Source: Treponema sp. (GTDB taxonomy: Bacteria; Spirochaetota; Spirochaetia; Treponematales; Treponemataceae). Taken from it: DNA of 64,000 nt. The stretch covers positions 1-64,000 of the forward strand of contig JAFUDX010000021.1 in assembly GCA_017464425.1 (NCBI GenBank). The letters are read 5' to 3'. The position numbers and the translations under genes were made by a program. The number at the start of each line of letters is the position of its first letter. Position 1 is the stretch's first letter. Below, in pieces: positions 53,301 to 62,368 of this stretch. The notes beneath the pieces are model-generated. The model was not told the DNA's origin and searched no databases. It saw only the letters and a program-made list of their open reading frames with translations.

Positions 53301-55361
53301 TTACTGTATTTCGTAGGTCTTGTTTGGATCAATCTCGTCGGTAGGTGAAACCTTATTCCCTGTAGCCTTATCACAGATTTGTCCGTAGCTCTGGAATTCT
53401 ACATAACTGCTATCTATTTTTATATAATCCGGATATTTGGTTGCCATATCGTTCCATTTGTCACCCTCTTGATACTCCATTACAAAAGTAAAGTCAGAGT
53501 ACTGGTATGTTAATGTGATGGAGTAAGTTGTTGCTTGCTGTTCAGTTGCATCAGGAATCGTAATGCTTGCGTTGCCTGTTGGCGTACCTGAAACGGTGAC
53601 GGTGGTGTCGCTCGTGCGCGTTGCGGTAATGCCGTTATTGGTGATGTCCGTAAAATCCTCAAAATAGTAGCCATCGTTTGCCGTGAAGGTTACGGTTTCC
53701 ATTGCATCAGAAAGTCCTTCTTGAGTGGTGTTCCCGCCGCTTGTAGTTGCGTTCGCTCCGCCTGTTAGGGTGACGGTATGAGTGTTGCCAGCAGACGCGG
53801 CGTAGCCATACACCTCAATCTTGGTCACGCCATACATGCCGAGGTTGGTGCTGCCGACGACAACTGACCTTGACCCCAAGGTTGCCTGGAAGGGGGCTGC
53901 CTCGTCGAAGGCCGTGTTGTTGCCGTTGAAGAACTTGACGCGGGTGATGGTGTAGCCATCGCTGGCGGCGGTGACGGTAATGGTTGCACTACTGGCCGTA
54001 TACCATCCCCAATTAGCGGCGTATGATGAGCTACCTGCGAACGAAACGGTAGCCACGCCCTCTGTGCTGTAGCTGGCCTGCTCTGTGGCTGTTGCCGTAA
54101 TGGTAGTGAGCAGTACTTCCTCCAACTCCGTAAATGTCGCGCTCACCGTTACATTGCTTGCGGGCATGGTAAAGGTGTTGTTTGTGACTGTGACGGCATT
54201 ATTGCTTGCGTCTGTTACGCTGAACGCAGTGAACTGGTAGCCGCTGTCGGGCGTTGCCGAAAGCGTGATTGTCGTACCCGCCGTTGCAGTGGTCGGGCTT
54301 GCGGTTACACTGCCGTTTGTAATGCCGCTTGCAATTGAGACAGTGTAAATCGCAGTTTCCGTCCATTTCGCTTTCAAGGTGATGTCATCCGTTATTGGTG
54401 TGGCAAAGTCAAATTCGGTGTCGCCGTTGTACCAGCCCGCGAAGGTGTAGCGTGTCGTGGCGGTTGCTTCTTTTGTCGGGTCGTTTTCGGGCTTGGTTGC
54501 GGTCGCTCCGTAGCGCACGGTCTGTGTCGTGACTGTGCTTCCATCGTCCGCATTAAAGGTGACGGTGTAGGTATTGCGGTCATATTTGATTTCTACCGTC
54601 GTGCCGCTCGCCGCGATTGTCGCCTGTGTGATGCTTTGCGCGGTGAAGCCCGTGACGGTCTTTGCTTCGGCTTGTGTCTCTGCGCCAATCGTGCCCGATT
54701 TTGTTTCGTCGGGGTAGCTTGCGTTCTGCTCGTAGCCGCTCGCATCGGTTTTCTGGAACAGGTGGCGCACGGTGTAGGTTGCCATGTCGGGCGGAAGCGC
54801 GGTGAATGTTGCCGTTACCGTTACATTTCCTGCGGGCATGGTAAAGGTGTTGTTTGTGACGGTGACATCAGTCGTGCCGTTCTGTACCGTGAGCGTTGCA
54901 AGCTGATAGCCTGTGCTTGGCGTTGCGGTGAGCGTGATTGTCTCGCCAGCTGCCGCGCTCGTCGGATTTGCGGTGACAGTGCCGTTTTCGATTCCGCTTG
55001 CGATTGTCACGGTGTACTTTGTCGGGTCATCACCGCCCGAAGTTGTCTGCTTGAATGTCGCGCTTACGGTGACATTGCTTGCGGGCATGGTGAACGCGCC
55101 GTTCGTCACGGTGATGGCGTTTGTGTTCGCGTCAGTCACGCTGAATGAATCGAGCGTGTAGCCGTCTGCGGGCGTGGCGGTGAGTTTTACGGTGTCGCCT
55201 GCGACTGCGCTCGTCTTGTTCGCACTGACACTGCCGTTCGTGATTGTGCTTGCAATCGTGACGGTGTAATAGGTCGGGTCGTCGTCGGTCTTGCACGAGG
55301 CGAAACCGAACACAAAGGAGAGTGCCGCAATCATGGCACACAGTTTCAATAAGTTTCTCAT
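53301..55361 (-). CDS. Large surface lipoprotein with bacterial repeat domains
   Basis: 686 residues. The lipobox is FASC (Cys ~23). Three or more InlB-B/divergent repeat domains follow (YTVTIASxITNGSVxA..AGxTxxLTATPxxGYxL..FTMPASNVTVSATF). A MucBP-like and Listeria-Bacteroides repeat stretch lies in the middle (YTVRHLFQKTDASGYEQ, TYTVTFNADDGS..FAGWYNGDTEFDFATPITDDITLKAKW). These are surface, often adhesion-related, modules. Regulation is probably from the promoter at 56.1 kb or a nearer one past five stacked hairpins. Confidence 0.88.
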   Translation of the reverse strand: MRNLLKLCAMIAALSFVFGFASCKTDDDPTYYTVTIASTITNGSVSANKTSAVAGDTVKLTATPADGYTLDSFSVTDANTNAITVTNGAFTMPASNVTVSATFKQTTSGGDDPTKYTVTIASGIENGTVTANPTSAAAGETITLTATPSTGYQLATLTVQNGTTDVTVTNNTFTMPAGNVTVTATFTALPPDMATYTVRHLFQKTDASGYEQNASYPDETKSGTIGAETQAEAKTVTGFTAQSITQATIAASGTTVEIKYDRNTYTVTFNADDGSTVTTQTVRYGATATKPENDPTKEATATTRYTFAGWYNGDTEFDFATPITDDITLKAKWTETAIYTVSIASGITNGSVTASPTTATAGTTITLSATPDSGYQFTAFSVTDASNNAVTVTNNTFTMPASNVTVSATFTELEEVLLTTITATATEQASYSTEGVATVSFAGSSSYAANWGWYTASSATITVTAASDGYTITRVKFFNGNNTAFDEAAPFQATLGSRSVVVGSTNLGMYGVTKIEVYGYAASAGNTHTVTLTGGANATTSGGNTTQEGLSDAMETVTFTANDGYYFEDFTDITNNGITATRTSDTTVTVSGTPTGNASITIPDATEQQATTYSITLTYQYSDFTFVMEYQEGDKWNDMATKYPDYIKIDSSYVEFQSYGQICDKATGNKVSPTDEIDPNKTYEIQ

Positions 55362-55389
55362 AGGTTGTCCTCCTAAAAATCTATCTATA

Positions 55390-55545
55390 TGCAGTCCGCC
55401 GCTTTGGGCGGACGATGCACCATTGGAATGGCGGGTAGCCCGCCGTTATGCGGTAGAAGCGTTCTACCTTATAGGGTAGAGCCTCGCTACCGTATGCTGT
55501 CGGGCAGTCCTACCTTGCAGGGGAGAGCCGACCGACAGCGCGGGG
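55390..55545. repeat. Run of five hairpins upstream of lipoprotein gene
   Basis: Leftward in order: GCTGTCGG..CCCGACAGC, GGTAGCGAGGCTCTACC, GGTAGAACGCTTCTACC, GGCGGGCTACCCGCC and GTCCGCC..GGCGGAC. They fill the space before the ribosome site GGAGG of the lipoprotein gene and would make a heavily folded 5' leader. No known riboswitch is recognised. Confidence 0.7.
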
Positions 55546-55550
55546 CGGTT

Positions 55551-55830
55551 TTACGCCTTGACCGCTGCAAGCACTTTGTTGTAAGTGCCTTTTTTCATCG
55601 TTTTGAGAGCCTTGCCCGATGAGCCGATGATTTTTGTGCGCACTTCCACGCTGAACTCTCCTGCCGTGATGTCGGCAGGAAGCAGGACGAGCAATCGCGC
55701 GGGCTTGTTCTCGATGACGGTGGAACAGCGCACCTCGCCGCTGCTGTGAGCGCGAACACGCCCTGTTCCTCATCGCTTGCATCGAACTTCAGCCGTGCGC
55801 CTGTCAGCTCCATGACGCTTCCCGCCTTAA
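55551..55830 (-). pseudogene. Remnant of DUF4469-type C-terminal domain
   Basis: MELTGARLKFDASDEEQGVF, then after a frameshift near 55735 RCSTVIENKPARLLVLLPADITAG..SVEVRTKIIGSSGKALKTMKKGTYN. Together these are the Ig-like C-terminal domain of HU-like DNA-binding proteins with DUF4469. The N-terminal DNA-binding part is absent; a dispersed GTGGTTTCGACTGCGCTCAA repeat (55829-55859) marks the break. Confidence 0.65.
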
Positions 55831-55994
55831 TTGTGGTTTCGACTGCGCTCAACCACCGCGCGTATAAACAAAAAGCCCTTACCGTACCGTGCGAGCAGAA
55901 TGCCACACGAGCCGACAAGAGCTTGTGTTTGAGAAAGTGGGGTGTATTGTGTGGGATTAGATTTTGTACTAAGCGATTTTGGGCAGAGTTCGGG

Positions 55995-56122
55995 CGAATC
56001 TGCGAATCTGCGAATCTGCGAATCTGCGAATCTGCGAATCTGCGAATCTGCGAATCTGCGAATCTGCGAATCTGCGAATCTGCGAATCTGCGAATCTGCG
56101 AATCTGCGAATCTGCGAATCTG
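55995..56122. repeat. Perfect 8-bp tandem repeat, 16 copies
   Basis: CGAATCTG is repeated 16 times without error. It begins 4 bp downstream of the -10 box of a consensus leftward promoter, so it would form the first ~125 nt of the transcript. All frames stay open because 24 bp encode 8 residues (SQIRRFAD leftward), but no protein match flanks it. Confidence 0.95.
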
Positions 56123-56126
56123 CGAA

Positions 56127-56154
56127 ATTATATGGGCGGCACTGTCCGTGTCAA
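56127..56154 (-). promoter_or_regulatory. Consensus promoter, leftward
   Basis: TTGACA-N16-TATAAT with perfect boxes (-35 at 56154-56149, -10 at 56132-56127). Sequence around it matches the promoter at 63785-63812. Confidence 0.8.
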
Positions 56155-56352
56155 GAGGTTTTGAGAAAAAATATGCACTTTTTTCGCTGATTGTACTCCG
56201 CATACAAAGAGTATAGCACAGTTTGCGGGTTTTGTGGGGGAAATTTTAGGAATATTTTTGGGATTTTGTGCGGGAAAACGGTAACACTTTGTTTTATAAT
56301 TTAACTATAATTTAACTATTGACAAAAACCGCTTTTCTGTTATATTTAAATC

Positions 56353-56439
56353 AAAGAGTGGTCCTGCTTAGTGGACGATTCAAAACAAGGCTGGAGACAG
56401 TCTTTCACAAGGCTTTCTTTTTTGAGAAAGCCTTTTTTT
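56353..56439 (+). ncRNA. Putative type III antitoxin RNA (ToxI-like) with terminator
   Basis: A promoter TTGACA-N16-TATATT (56319-56346) precedes ~85 nt that contain GTCC/GGAC, ACAAGGCTGG and ACAAGGCTTT words 22 nt apart, and a terminator AAGGCTTTC..GAAAGCCTTTTTTT (56409-56439). The toxin ATG follows 9 bp later. Partial termination between RNA and toxin is the hallmark of type III systems. The usual multi-copy ~35-nt repeats are not obvious. Confidence 0.65.
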
Positions 56440-56448
56440 ATGGGGTCT

Positions 56449-56976
56449 ATGAAAGTTTTTGATGCAGATATAAGCAAAACTTCTCCAAAAATCGTAATGG
56501 TGGATAAAAACTATCTGGCATATTTGCACGGTTTTGACAGCCGAGTAAGCCTTAAAAAAGATCGTCCGTATGTCGGGCTTTCGGTTCAAATTAACGGCAA
56601 GATTTTTGTTATTCCGCTTACTTCCCAGACAACACAGGAGCGCAAGAAAAGAGGTTTGAAAAAACGAAATTCTCTCACGACGACCCTTATAAAGGCTTCT
56701 GGAATCGAAATTTCGGATTTGCTTCATAACAATATGATTCCTGTTCCAAAGAAACTTGCACAACGCGTAGAAATCGACCCTATAAAAGACACTTACCTTA
56801 TGAACGAATATCGCTATATCCGTAAACATTGGGTGGGAATCACGAACAAATCCTTGATGATTTATCTTGAACGGTACAACGAACAATCAAGAAACAATGC
56901 TTTTTTGCAATCAATTTGCTGTGATTTTAAAATGCTTGAAGAAAAATGTGATGACTGGATAAAAAATCATCCATGA
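56449..56976 (+). CDS. ToxN/AbiQ-family type III toxin
   Basis: 175 residues from ATG 56449 (GGGG upstream). VDKNYLAYLHGFDSRVSLKKDRPYVGLSVQINGKIFVIPLTS is the ToxN/AbiQ endoribonuclease opening (family: YLxxFDxKVPxxxxxRPYIGIVLxINGxxYFAPLSS). These cleave RNA and are held by the RNA from the upstream gene, giving phage abortive infection. ATGs further upstream lie inside the terminator and are not used. Confidence 0.85.
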   Translation: MKVFDADISKTSPKIVMVDKNYLAYLHGFDSRVSLKKDRPYVGLSVQINGKIFVIPLTSQTTQERKKRGLKKRNSLTTTLIKASGIEISDLLHNNMIPVPKKLAQRVEIDPIKDTYLMNEYRYIRKHWVGITNKSLMIYLERYNEQSRNNAFLQSICCDFKMLEEKCDDWIKNHP

Positions 56977-57019
56977 AATCCGTGCTCAAACAGTACCGAT
57001 AGTTTTCTATAGACACCCC

Positions 57020-57379
57020 TCACAGCGTTTCAATCGCGTCTTTGAGCAGGTCGATTTCCGCGTCCGTACCTGTGCCGTCAAGCCGCGCGAGGACGGGAAC
57101 ATTGTACTGCGTTCCGATGGTGTCCGCTGCGAAGTTGAAAGTATCCGCGTGGCTTTTGGCACGGCTTCCGCTCCCCACCACCGCCTGAATGCCCGCGTTG
57201 TGCGAAAGGAACGCCTCCACCTGCTTGGGAACTTTTCCCTTGCCTGTGGTGTAGGTGAAGATGACGAACTCGCCGTCTATCGTTTCCGTGCCGTCGGTGA
57301 TTTTGAGCGCGTCCGATAAGCCCAGCTTCCGCACGATTTTTTCAACATGCCCTGTCTTTGATGCATAGGCGTATTTCAT
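57020..57379 (-). CDS. nrdI: NrdI-like flavodoxin
   Basis: 119 residues. YASKTGHVEKIVRKL binds FMN phosphate; FVIFTYTTGKGKVPKQVEAFL and VVGSGSRAKSHADTFNFAADTI are the NrdI pattern. NrdI delivers oxidant to activate the manganese cofactor of class Ib ribonucleotide reductase (NrdEF). No nrdE or nrdF gene is in the window. AAGGAG precedes the ATG. Confidence 0.85.
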   Translation of the reverse strand: MKYAYASKTGHVEKIVRKLGLSDALKITDGTETIDGEFVIFTYTTGKGKVPKQVEAFLSHNAGIQAVVGSGSRAKSHADTFNFAADTIGTQYNVPVLARLDGTGTDAEIDLLKDAIETL

Positions 57380-57426
57380 GCCGTGTTTCTCCTTATGTTT
57401 TTTGGGTGAATTTTCTTGAGCTTCTG

Positions 57427-58068
57427 TTACATCAACCGCTTTTTTAACTCCGTCCTTACATTCTCCAAATCCCCGCTTGTCAGAATCGGAATGAGCGCGT
57501 TGATTTCTTCTATCGGCTTATCCCACCACGCGAACTTTTCCAGTAGGGAAATCATCTCTTCGTCAAAACGCTTGCGAATCGCGCGGGCAGGATTCCCGAC
57601 CGCGACCGTGTACGGCGGAATGTCGCTTCCCACAACCGCGTTCGCCCCGATAATCGCGCCGTCGCCGATGTGAACGCCCGGCAGAATCACCGCGCTCTGA
57701 CCAATCCACACATCGTTTCCGATAACCGTGTCGCCTTTTAACGGCAGGTCGCTTTTAGCAGGCGGTGGAGCATTCCAGCCCTCCAACGTGTAGAAGGGGA
57801 AAGTCGTTACCGCATTCATCTGGTGGTTCGCTCCGTTCATCACGAACTCAACGCCCGCGGCAATCTGACAGAACTTCCCGATGACAAGGCGGTCGCCGTT
57901 CCAGTCGTATAGGTGCGTCACATGGCTTTCAAAGTCGCTGTCTGCAATGTAAGTAAAATCGCCCACAATGATATTGGGATTTTTCAGCGTGGGCTTCACA
58001 TAGATTTCATTTTCGTAGCCCGCAATCGGGTGGATTGTATTCGGGTCGGGATTCTTTCCGTCTTTCAT
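57427..58068 (-). CDS. Xenobiotic-type O-acetyltransferase (Vat/CatB-related)
   Basis: 213 residues of left-handed beta-helix hexapeptide repeats. The catalytic His is in [50 protein letters not shown] is the repeat run. Relatives acetylate streptogramin A or chloramphenicol, but many homologues have unknown substrates, so resistance cannot be claimed. Confidence 0.92.
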   Translation of the reverse strand: MKDGKNPDPNTIHPIAGYENEIYVKPTLKNPNIIVGDFTYIADSDFESHVTHLYDWNGDRLVIGKFCQIAAGVEFVMNGANHQMNAVTTFPFYTLEGWNAPPPAKSDLPLKGDTVIGNDVWIGQSAVILPGVHIGDGAIIGANAVVGSDIPPYTVAVGNPARAIRKRFDEEMISLLEKFAWWDKPIEEINALIPILTSGDLENVRTELKKRLM

Positions 58069-58132
58069 TTTTCACCTCGTTGTGCGAACAGTATAACATA
58101 AAAATAGTATTCTAACTATGTCGCAAACAAAA

Positions 58133-58184
58133 AAAGCGCAAGTCCACCGTGAAATTCGCTTCACGCTATCTGGACTTACGCTTT
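58133..58184 (-). terminator. Terminator of the leftward gene at 58.4-59.0 kb
   Basis: Leftward, AAAGCGTAAGTCCA pairs with TGGACTTGCGCTTTTTTT, with an inner GTGAA/TTCAC stem. The T7 run is on the leftward strand. Confidence 0.85.
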
Positions 58185-58285
58185 CGCCGCTCGATTGGAG
58201 AAAGTATAAAAGGAATTTTGCAAAAGCACAAGAAAGCGGGGCAGAGAATCACCGCTGGATAACAGAAAGTTCTCGCAGCGCGCGT

Positions 58286-58385
58286 TTATTTCTGTGCCGT
58301 AGCCGCTTTGAACACGCATGAGGCGAGAACGGTCTTCGTGTTGAGCGCGGTAAAGGCACGGAATTCAGCGGCGTGGAGAAACCGC
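58286..58385 (-). pseudogene. Possible C-terminal coding scrap
   Basis: A frame of ~32 residues (RFLHAAEFRAFTALNTKTVL..VFKAATAQK) ends at 58286. It looks protein-like but lacks a start and belongs to no family I recognise. It lies between the frameshifted gene and its terminator. Confidence 0.3.
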
Positions 58386-58395
58386 TGTGGGGTAG

Positions 58396-59038
58396 CTACT
58401 CGTTTGTGGTTGTGTCGCTTGTCGTTGTTTCAGATGCAGATTTCTTTTTCCCCCACGCTTGCGTTCGCCTTGTTTATCTCGATGTCGGCTTTGGCGGAAA
58501 AATCGGCGTAGTCGCTTTGAATGGCGCTCATGGCACTTACATAGGGCACGAGCTTTTCGTTGATTGCGGCAAGCAGCGGCTTTTTCAGGGCATAGGCACT
58601 TTCGCCTTTTGCGGTGAGGGCGGCGGTCGCGCTGTCACTGGCGGCGTTGAAGTCGTCCTGGGCGGTACGGAGAGAAGCGAGCAAATCAGCAACTCCGTCC
58701 AAGGCCTTGACCGCTTCGGCGAGAGCCGTGTTCGAGAAGTCTTCCAGCATGGACTCAATCAGCGAGGATTCCCGGGCATAAGGTTCGTTTGCGATTGCCT
58801 TGCCGTATTTGTCGTAGACGGCGGAAAGTTTCTTGGCGGCTTCCTGCCTGGAGGGAATGGGGATTGCTCCGTAGCCTGTGAGCAGCGTTCCCAGCTGGCG
58901 GACAAGCTCATCGCGTTTTGAGTCGGCATCTTCCAGAGAGGTGGAAACCTTGTCGGCTTTGATGGCGGTGGTGATTTTGGCGGAAAGCTTTTCGACTTCG
59001 GCAACTATCGCGGCAAGGTTTGAGTCCTTGGCAATCAC
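58396..59038 (-). pseudogene. DUF6261-like helical protein with C-terminal frameshift
   Basis: About 200 residues, all-helical (IVAEVEKLSAKITTAIKADK..KRDELVRQLGTLLTGYGAIPIPSRQEAAKKL). The frame ends early at 58430, right after a G5-A5 run (58454-58445). With a one-base shift there it continues KKSASETTTSDTTTNE and stops at 58396, a natural low-complexity tail. Upstream of GTG 59038 the frame carries on through KFLFGRSPLPKAKTDSV to 59099 without a start codon, where dispersed repeats begin, so the true start may be lost. The family name is tentative. Confidence 0.55.
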
Positions 59039-59103
59039 GCTGTCAGTCTTTGCTTTTGGTAGTGGGGAACGGCCAAACAGGAATTTGACCGCTCCTTTCT
59101 GCC

Positions 59104-59363
59104 CGGCGGGGCAGAAAATTTTTGTTTGGTGTGTGTTTTTGGGCGCAACCCGCGACCTCCGTGTCGTAACGACAACTCTTCGAGTTGTCGCGGGTATTAT
59201 TTGCTTTTAGCAAACGCGACCTCCTGTCGCGCTTACAACAAGCGATTTTTTTCTTTTGCGGGTCGGGCTTTTCGGGGTTACGCGCTAGCCGCGCTCCATT
59301 CCTACGCTCATTTCATTCGCTTCGGAACAAGCCTTGCGGCTTGCCCCTACAATCCCTTGCGCA
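59104..59363. repeat. Cluster of hairpins and dispersed repeats
   Basis: TCTGCCC/GGGGCAGA, CGACAACTCTTCGAGTTGTC, TTTGCTTTTAGCAAA and GCGACCTCCTGTCGC hairpins, then the GGGTCGGGCTTTTCGGGGTT block also seen at 33.43 kb, ending CCCCTACAATCCCTTGCGC. No gene is seen in these ~260 bp. Confidence 0.8.
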
Positions 59364-59368
59364 GTCTG

Positions 59369-61273
59369 CTACTGTGCCAAATACGCTTTGTTCGCTCCAA
59401 TTTCGCCTGAATACTTGTAGAATCTTACTCCGTCTGTACCATAACTCAGCACGAGAGCGTTTGTTACCGTGGTGGCGGTATCGCTTCCTGTGAGCAGGCT
59501 TGTGTATGTCTTTGAAGTGATTGTTGAAGAAAGAGAAATTTTTTCTTTAGCTGCTTTTAAAATTACGCCTTCGCCTGCTTTTATTATGTTGTCATCTGCC
59601 TTTAGAAGCGTAAATCTTCCATCCGTACTTGCACTCACATAGTAGACCTCGCAGTCGGCGACATAACTTGCGGTGCTGTCATAGAAAGTGGCGTAGTATG
59701 TGCCTGGGGTGTATGGGTCGGCTTGGGCAGACACGGTAGTGCCAGGTAAAATTGTGAAGGTCTTCTCCACACTTCCCAGCGATGCGTAATTGCCCTTGAA
59801 TGTAACGGTCACCGTCGCCGTGCCGACATTGGTGTTATCCGTGTAGGAATACTCATAGTCCGTGCCTTTTGTAAGGCTTAATGAACCCGCTGTGACCAGC
59901 GGTTCGGGTGTGATCTCGCTGCCAGTGTAGGTCTGGTCGGGAATATTGTCTATAACACCAACAGTTTTCAGAATAGAAACACTCCACTTATCGTTGCCTA
60001 CATCGGTCATTGTGATATCATAGAAGCCCGATTCGCCATTGTAATCCACTCTAAAATGCGTGCCGTTTCCAGACTCAGGGAATGTCCCTGCGCCGCCGGA
60101 ATAGGGAATAGTTGCCTCGTATATACTGTTGTCCAAAAGAAAGCTTCTGTAGCTATATTCATTATCATATTCCAAAATCTGATACGATTGCCCCTGCCGA
60201 AGATTTACCGTATTCACTCCGTCATAGATGGTTTCGTAAACCTGATCCTCTGGGCTTGGTCCTGTTGAATACCACAACTTAAACTCTGTCGTACCATGTG
60301 TTCCTTGCTCAAACACTGCGCTCACCGTTACATTGCCCTTGGGCATGAAGAAACTGTTGCCTGTTGTCGCAACATCGTTGTTATCAGCGTCTTTCACGAC
60401 AAGACTGGTAAGCCTGTATCCCGAATCAGGTGTGGCAGTAATCGTCACTTTCTCTCCGTACTTCGCTGTCGTTGTGCTTGTCAGCGTACCGTGCTCAATG
60501 CCGCCAAGAATGGTGATGGTATAGTCGGTATCGTCCTTCGGAGCAATAATTCTACGGTCTCCGTCTTCGGTGATGGTGAAGTAGTTATTCTTGTCTGCCG
60601 TCACATTGGTCTCATTGTGCATATAAACGATACTTTCGCTGTTCTTGATGCTCGATGCATCCACTTTGTCGATGCCGTCGTAAATTGTAACCGTACCAAT
60701 GGCGTTCGTACATTGAGAATAAGTATAGCCCGTGCCGATGCCGTCGGCTGATGTGCCGCCCGTTGCCTTCACAGTTCCGCCCTTGATGGTGATATTGCCG
60801 ATTCTTACGGTCTTTGCGCTACCGTTTCCATAGATAACGCCCGTGCCGATGCCTGCGCCCCACTGACTGCCGCCGTTGGCTGTGATATTTCCGCCCTCGA
60901 TGACAATATCGCCGCCGATAACATCATTGGCAGGGTCCCACGCACGGCTCAGACCGATGCCGGCGGACTGATTACCGCCTGTTGCCGACAACGAGCCTTC
61001 TCCACGGATGGTGAGAGTTGTACCGCTGCCGCCAATCTGGATGCCAGCCTTTTGAATTGCACCCGTCACGCTGTTTATACCAACAAGGGTAATTGTCGCA
61101 GAACCCTCGCAGACAATGCCGCCCGTGATGGTGGCGTTATTGAGGGTGATGGATGCACCGTCGGACAGAGTGACTGTTTCGGAAATTGTGCCGGTGTATT
61201 CTGTTTGCGCCGTTGCCGTGGCTGCAAATAAAACCAGCGCGGCAAAAAATGTAAGTATTTTATTGAATTTCAT
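59369..61273 (-). CDS. Large secreted surface protein
   Basis: 634 residues. A signal peptide (FFAALVLFAATATAQ, cut after Ala) has no lipobox. Residues ~25-240 are a parallel-beta, Cthe_2159-like carbohydrate-binding region (TLSDGASITLNNATITGG, GGDIVIEGGNITANGGSQWGAGIGTG). A divergent InlB-B repeat follows (~255-325) and a C-terminal beta region with an MBG-like domain (YTGSEITPEPLVTAGSLSL). It probably binds host or plant polysaccharide at the surface. Confidence 0.85.
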   Translation of the reverse strand: MKFNKILTFFAALVLFAATATAQTEYTGTISETVTLSDGASITLNNATITGGIVCEGSATITLVGINSVTGAIQKAGIQIGGSGTTLTIRGEGSLSATGGNQSAGIGLSRAWDPANDVIGGDIVIEGGNITANGGSQWGAGIGTGVIYGNGSAKTVRIGNITIKGGTVKATGGTSADGIGTGYTYSQCTNAIGTVTIYDGIDKVDASSIKNSESIVYMHNETNVTADKNNYFTITEDGDRRIIAPKDDTDYTITILGGIEHGTLTSTTTAKYGEKVTITATPDSGYRLTSLVVKDADNNDVATTGNSFFMPKGNVTVSAVFEQGTHGTTEFKLWYSTGPSPEDQVYETIYDGVNTVNLRQGQSYQILEYDNEYSYRSFLLDNSIYEATIPYSGGAGTFPESGNGTHFRVDYNGESGFYDITMTDVGNDKWSVSILKTVGVIDNIPDQTYTGSEITPEPLVTAGSLSLTKGTDYEYSYTDNTNVGTATVTVTFKGNYASLGSVEKTFTILPGTTVSAQADPYTPGTYYATFYDSTASYVADCEVYYVSASTDGRFTLLKADDNIIKAGEGVILKAAKEKISLSSTITSKTYTSLLTGSDTATTVTNALVLSYGTDGVRFYKYSGEIGANKAYLAQ

Positions 61274-61288
61274 TTGTCTCCCTCCTTA

Positions 61289-62356
61289 TTACCATGCACC
61301 GTTACCGCTGGCAGGCTGTGCTCCTGCATCCACATTGATATAGAACGTTTCGCCTGCAGTGTAGATTCCGCTTTCTGTCCACTGGGCGGCTATGGTCTTA
61401 TCGCCAACGCTTCCACTGCTTATGCTCGTGATTGTTTCTCCGGCAGCATTTCCGCTTGAGTCAGTTTCTTTCCATCCTTTGAATACATTCGCATTCTTTG
61501 TGATGTTTGTTGAAGTCGGCAACGTGATTGTGTCGCTGAATCTTGTGTAAGAGCCAGCCGTAGTTCCCGTGAGCGTGCCGCCGTTCGTGTTGAGCGTAAT
61601 CTGATAGATGCTTTCAAGCTCGTCCGTGCCTGCGATTGCGGGTGCAGAAGTGCTTGTCAGTCCGTCCGTAATTCCCGCATATTCCTTCCATTCGCCCAGT
61701 TTGAGTGTTTTGGCTTCGTCGCCCCAGAGCGTGAATGTGAGCGCGTAGTTTCCGCTCGCGATGTCGCTTGCCGTGTAAGAGGCCTTGCCGTCCGCAAAAG
61801 TGAGGCTCGCGTTCTCCGGGCTAAGCGTGGTCATGCCGTCAATTGAGGTGAGGGCGGCAGAGGCGGCCTTTACACTTCCCGGCACGGTGAGCGTAACGCT
61901 GATTGCACCCTCGCCGTCTGTCGAAAGACTTGTAAGCGAAAGCGTGAAGCTCAGGCTGTTCGTGCCTTGTGCAATCTGCTTTTCTGCACTTCCCTGATAT
62001 GTCACGCCGCCTTTTTTCGCCGTGAGGGTAAAGCTGTAGGTCGCCCCCGCCGTTACCGCGATGCTTGATGCTGTCATCTTTGCGTAGGCCGTGCCTGTGG
62101 CATCGCTCGCCCAGGTCTCGCTGACGGAGACCGCGTTTCCTGTGGTGGCAGTGCCGGTGAGTGAGAAGGTGTCAAAGTCTTGTGCAGCCCCCACTGTCGG
62201 GAGTGCCGTTCGTGCCCCCTGCTCCACGCCGATTGTGATGCAGGCTGATTCCTGAATGTTGTTTTCTTCGTTAGAGTCGATTGTATTGAACATCGAGCAC
62301 GAAGCAAAAAGCAGCGTTGTGATTGCCGCAAATGCTGAAAGTATTTTTCTTTTCAT
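61289..62356 (-). CDS. Surface lipoprotein, beta-rich
   Basis: 355 residues. The lipobox is FASC (Cys ~20). Beta-rich Ig-like stretches (YSFTLTAKKGGVTYQGSAEK, GNYALTFTLWGDEAKTLKLGEW) precede a Listeria-Bacteroides repeat (ITLNTNGGTLTG..NVFKGWKETDSSG). It lies between two other surface-protein genes in the same direction, 12-15 bp apart, and so is in one operon. Confidence 0.82.
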   Translation of the reverse strand: MKRKILSAFAAITTLLFASCSMFNTIDSNEENNIQESACITIGVEQGARTALPTVGAAQDFDTFSLTGTATTGNAVSVSETWASDATGTAYAKMTASSIAVTAGATYSFTLTAKKGGVTYQGSAEKQIAQGTNSLSFTLSLTSLSTDGEGAISVTLTVPGSVKAASAALTSIDGMTTLSPENASLTFADGKASYTASDIASGNYALTFTLWGDEAKTLKLGEWKEYAGITDGLTSTSAPAIAGTDELESIYQITLNTNGGTLTGTTAGSYTRFSDTITLPTSTNITKNANVFKGWKETDSSGNAAGETITSISSGSVGDKTIAAQWTESGIYTAGETFYINVDAGAQPASGNGAW

Positions 62357-62368
62357 TTTCTATTCCTC

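Noticed and set aside
54636-55161. Rightward open frames inside the large lipoprotein gene
   Set aside because: They are antisense shadows of a Thr/Val-rich, GC-biased repeat gene with no ribosome sites.
55995-56122. CRISPR array
   Set aside because: The unit is 8 bp with no spacers, and no cas genes are present in the window.
55942-56203. Open frames made of ANLRICES or SQIRRFAD repeats
   Set aside because: They are translations of the 8-bp repeat in several frames and have no flanking protein match.
57427-58068. Streptogramin or chloramphenicol resistance gene
   Set aside because: The fold and His fit the xenobiotic acetyltransferase class, but sequence alone does not show an antibiotic substrate.
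58118-58321. Rightward 67-residue gene
   Set aside because: Its first third is the terminator hairpin of the opposite strand and no ribosome site or homology is seen.
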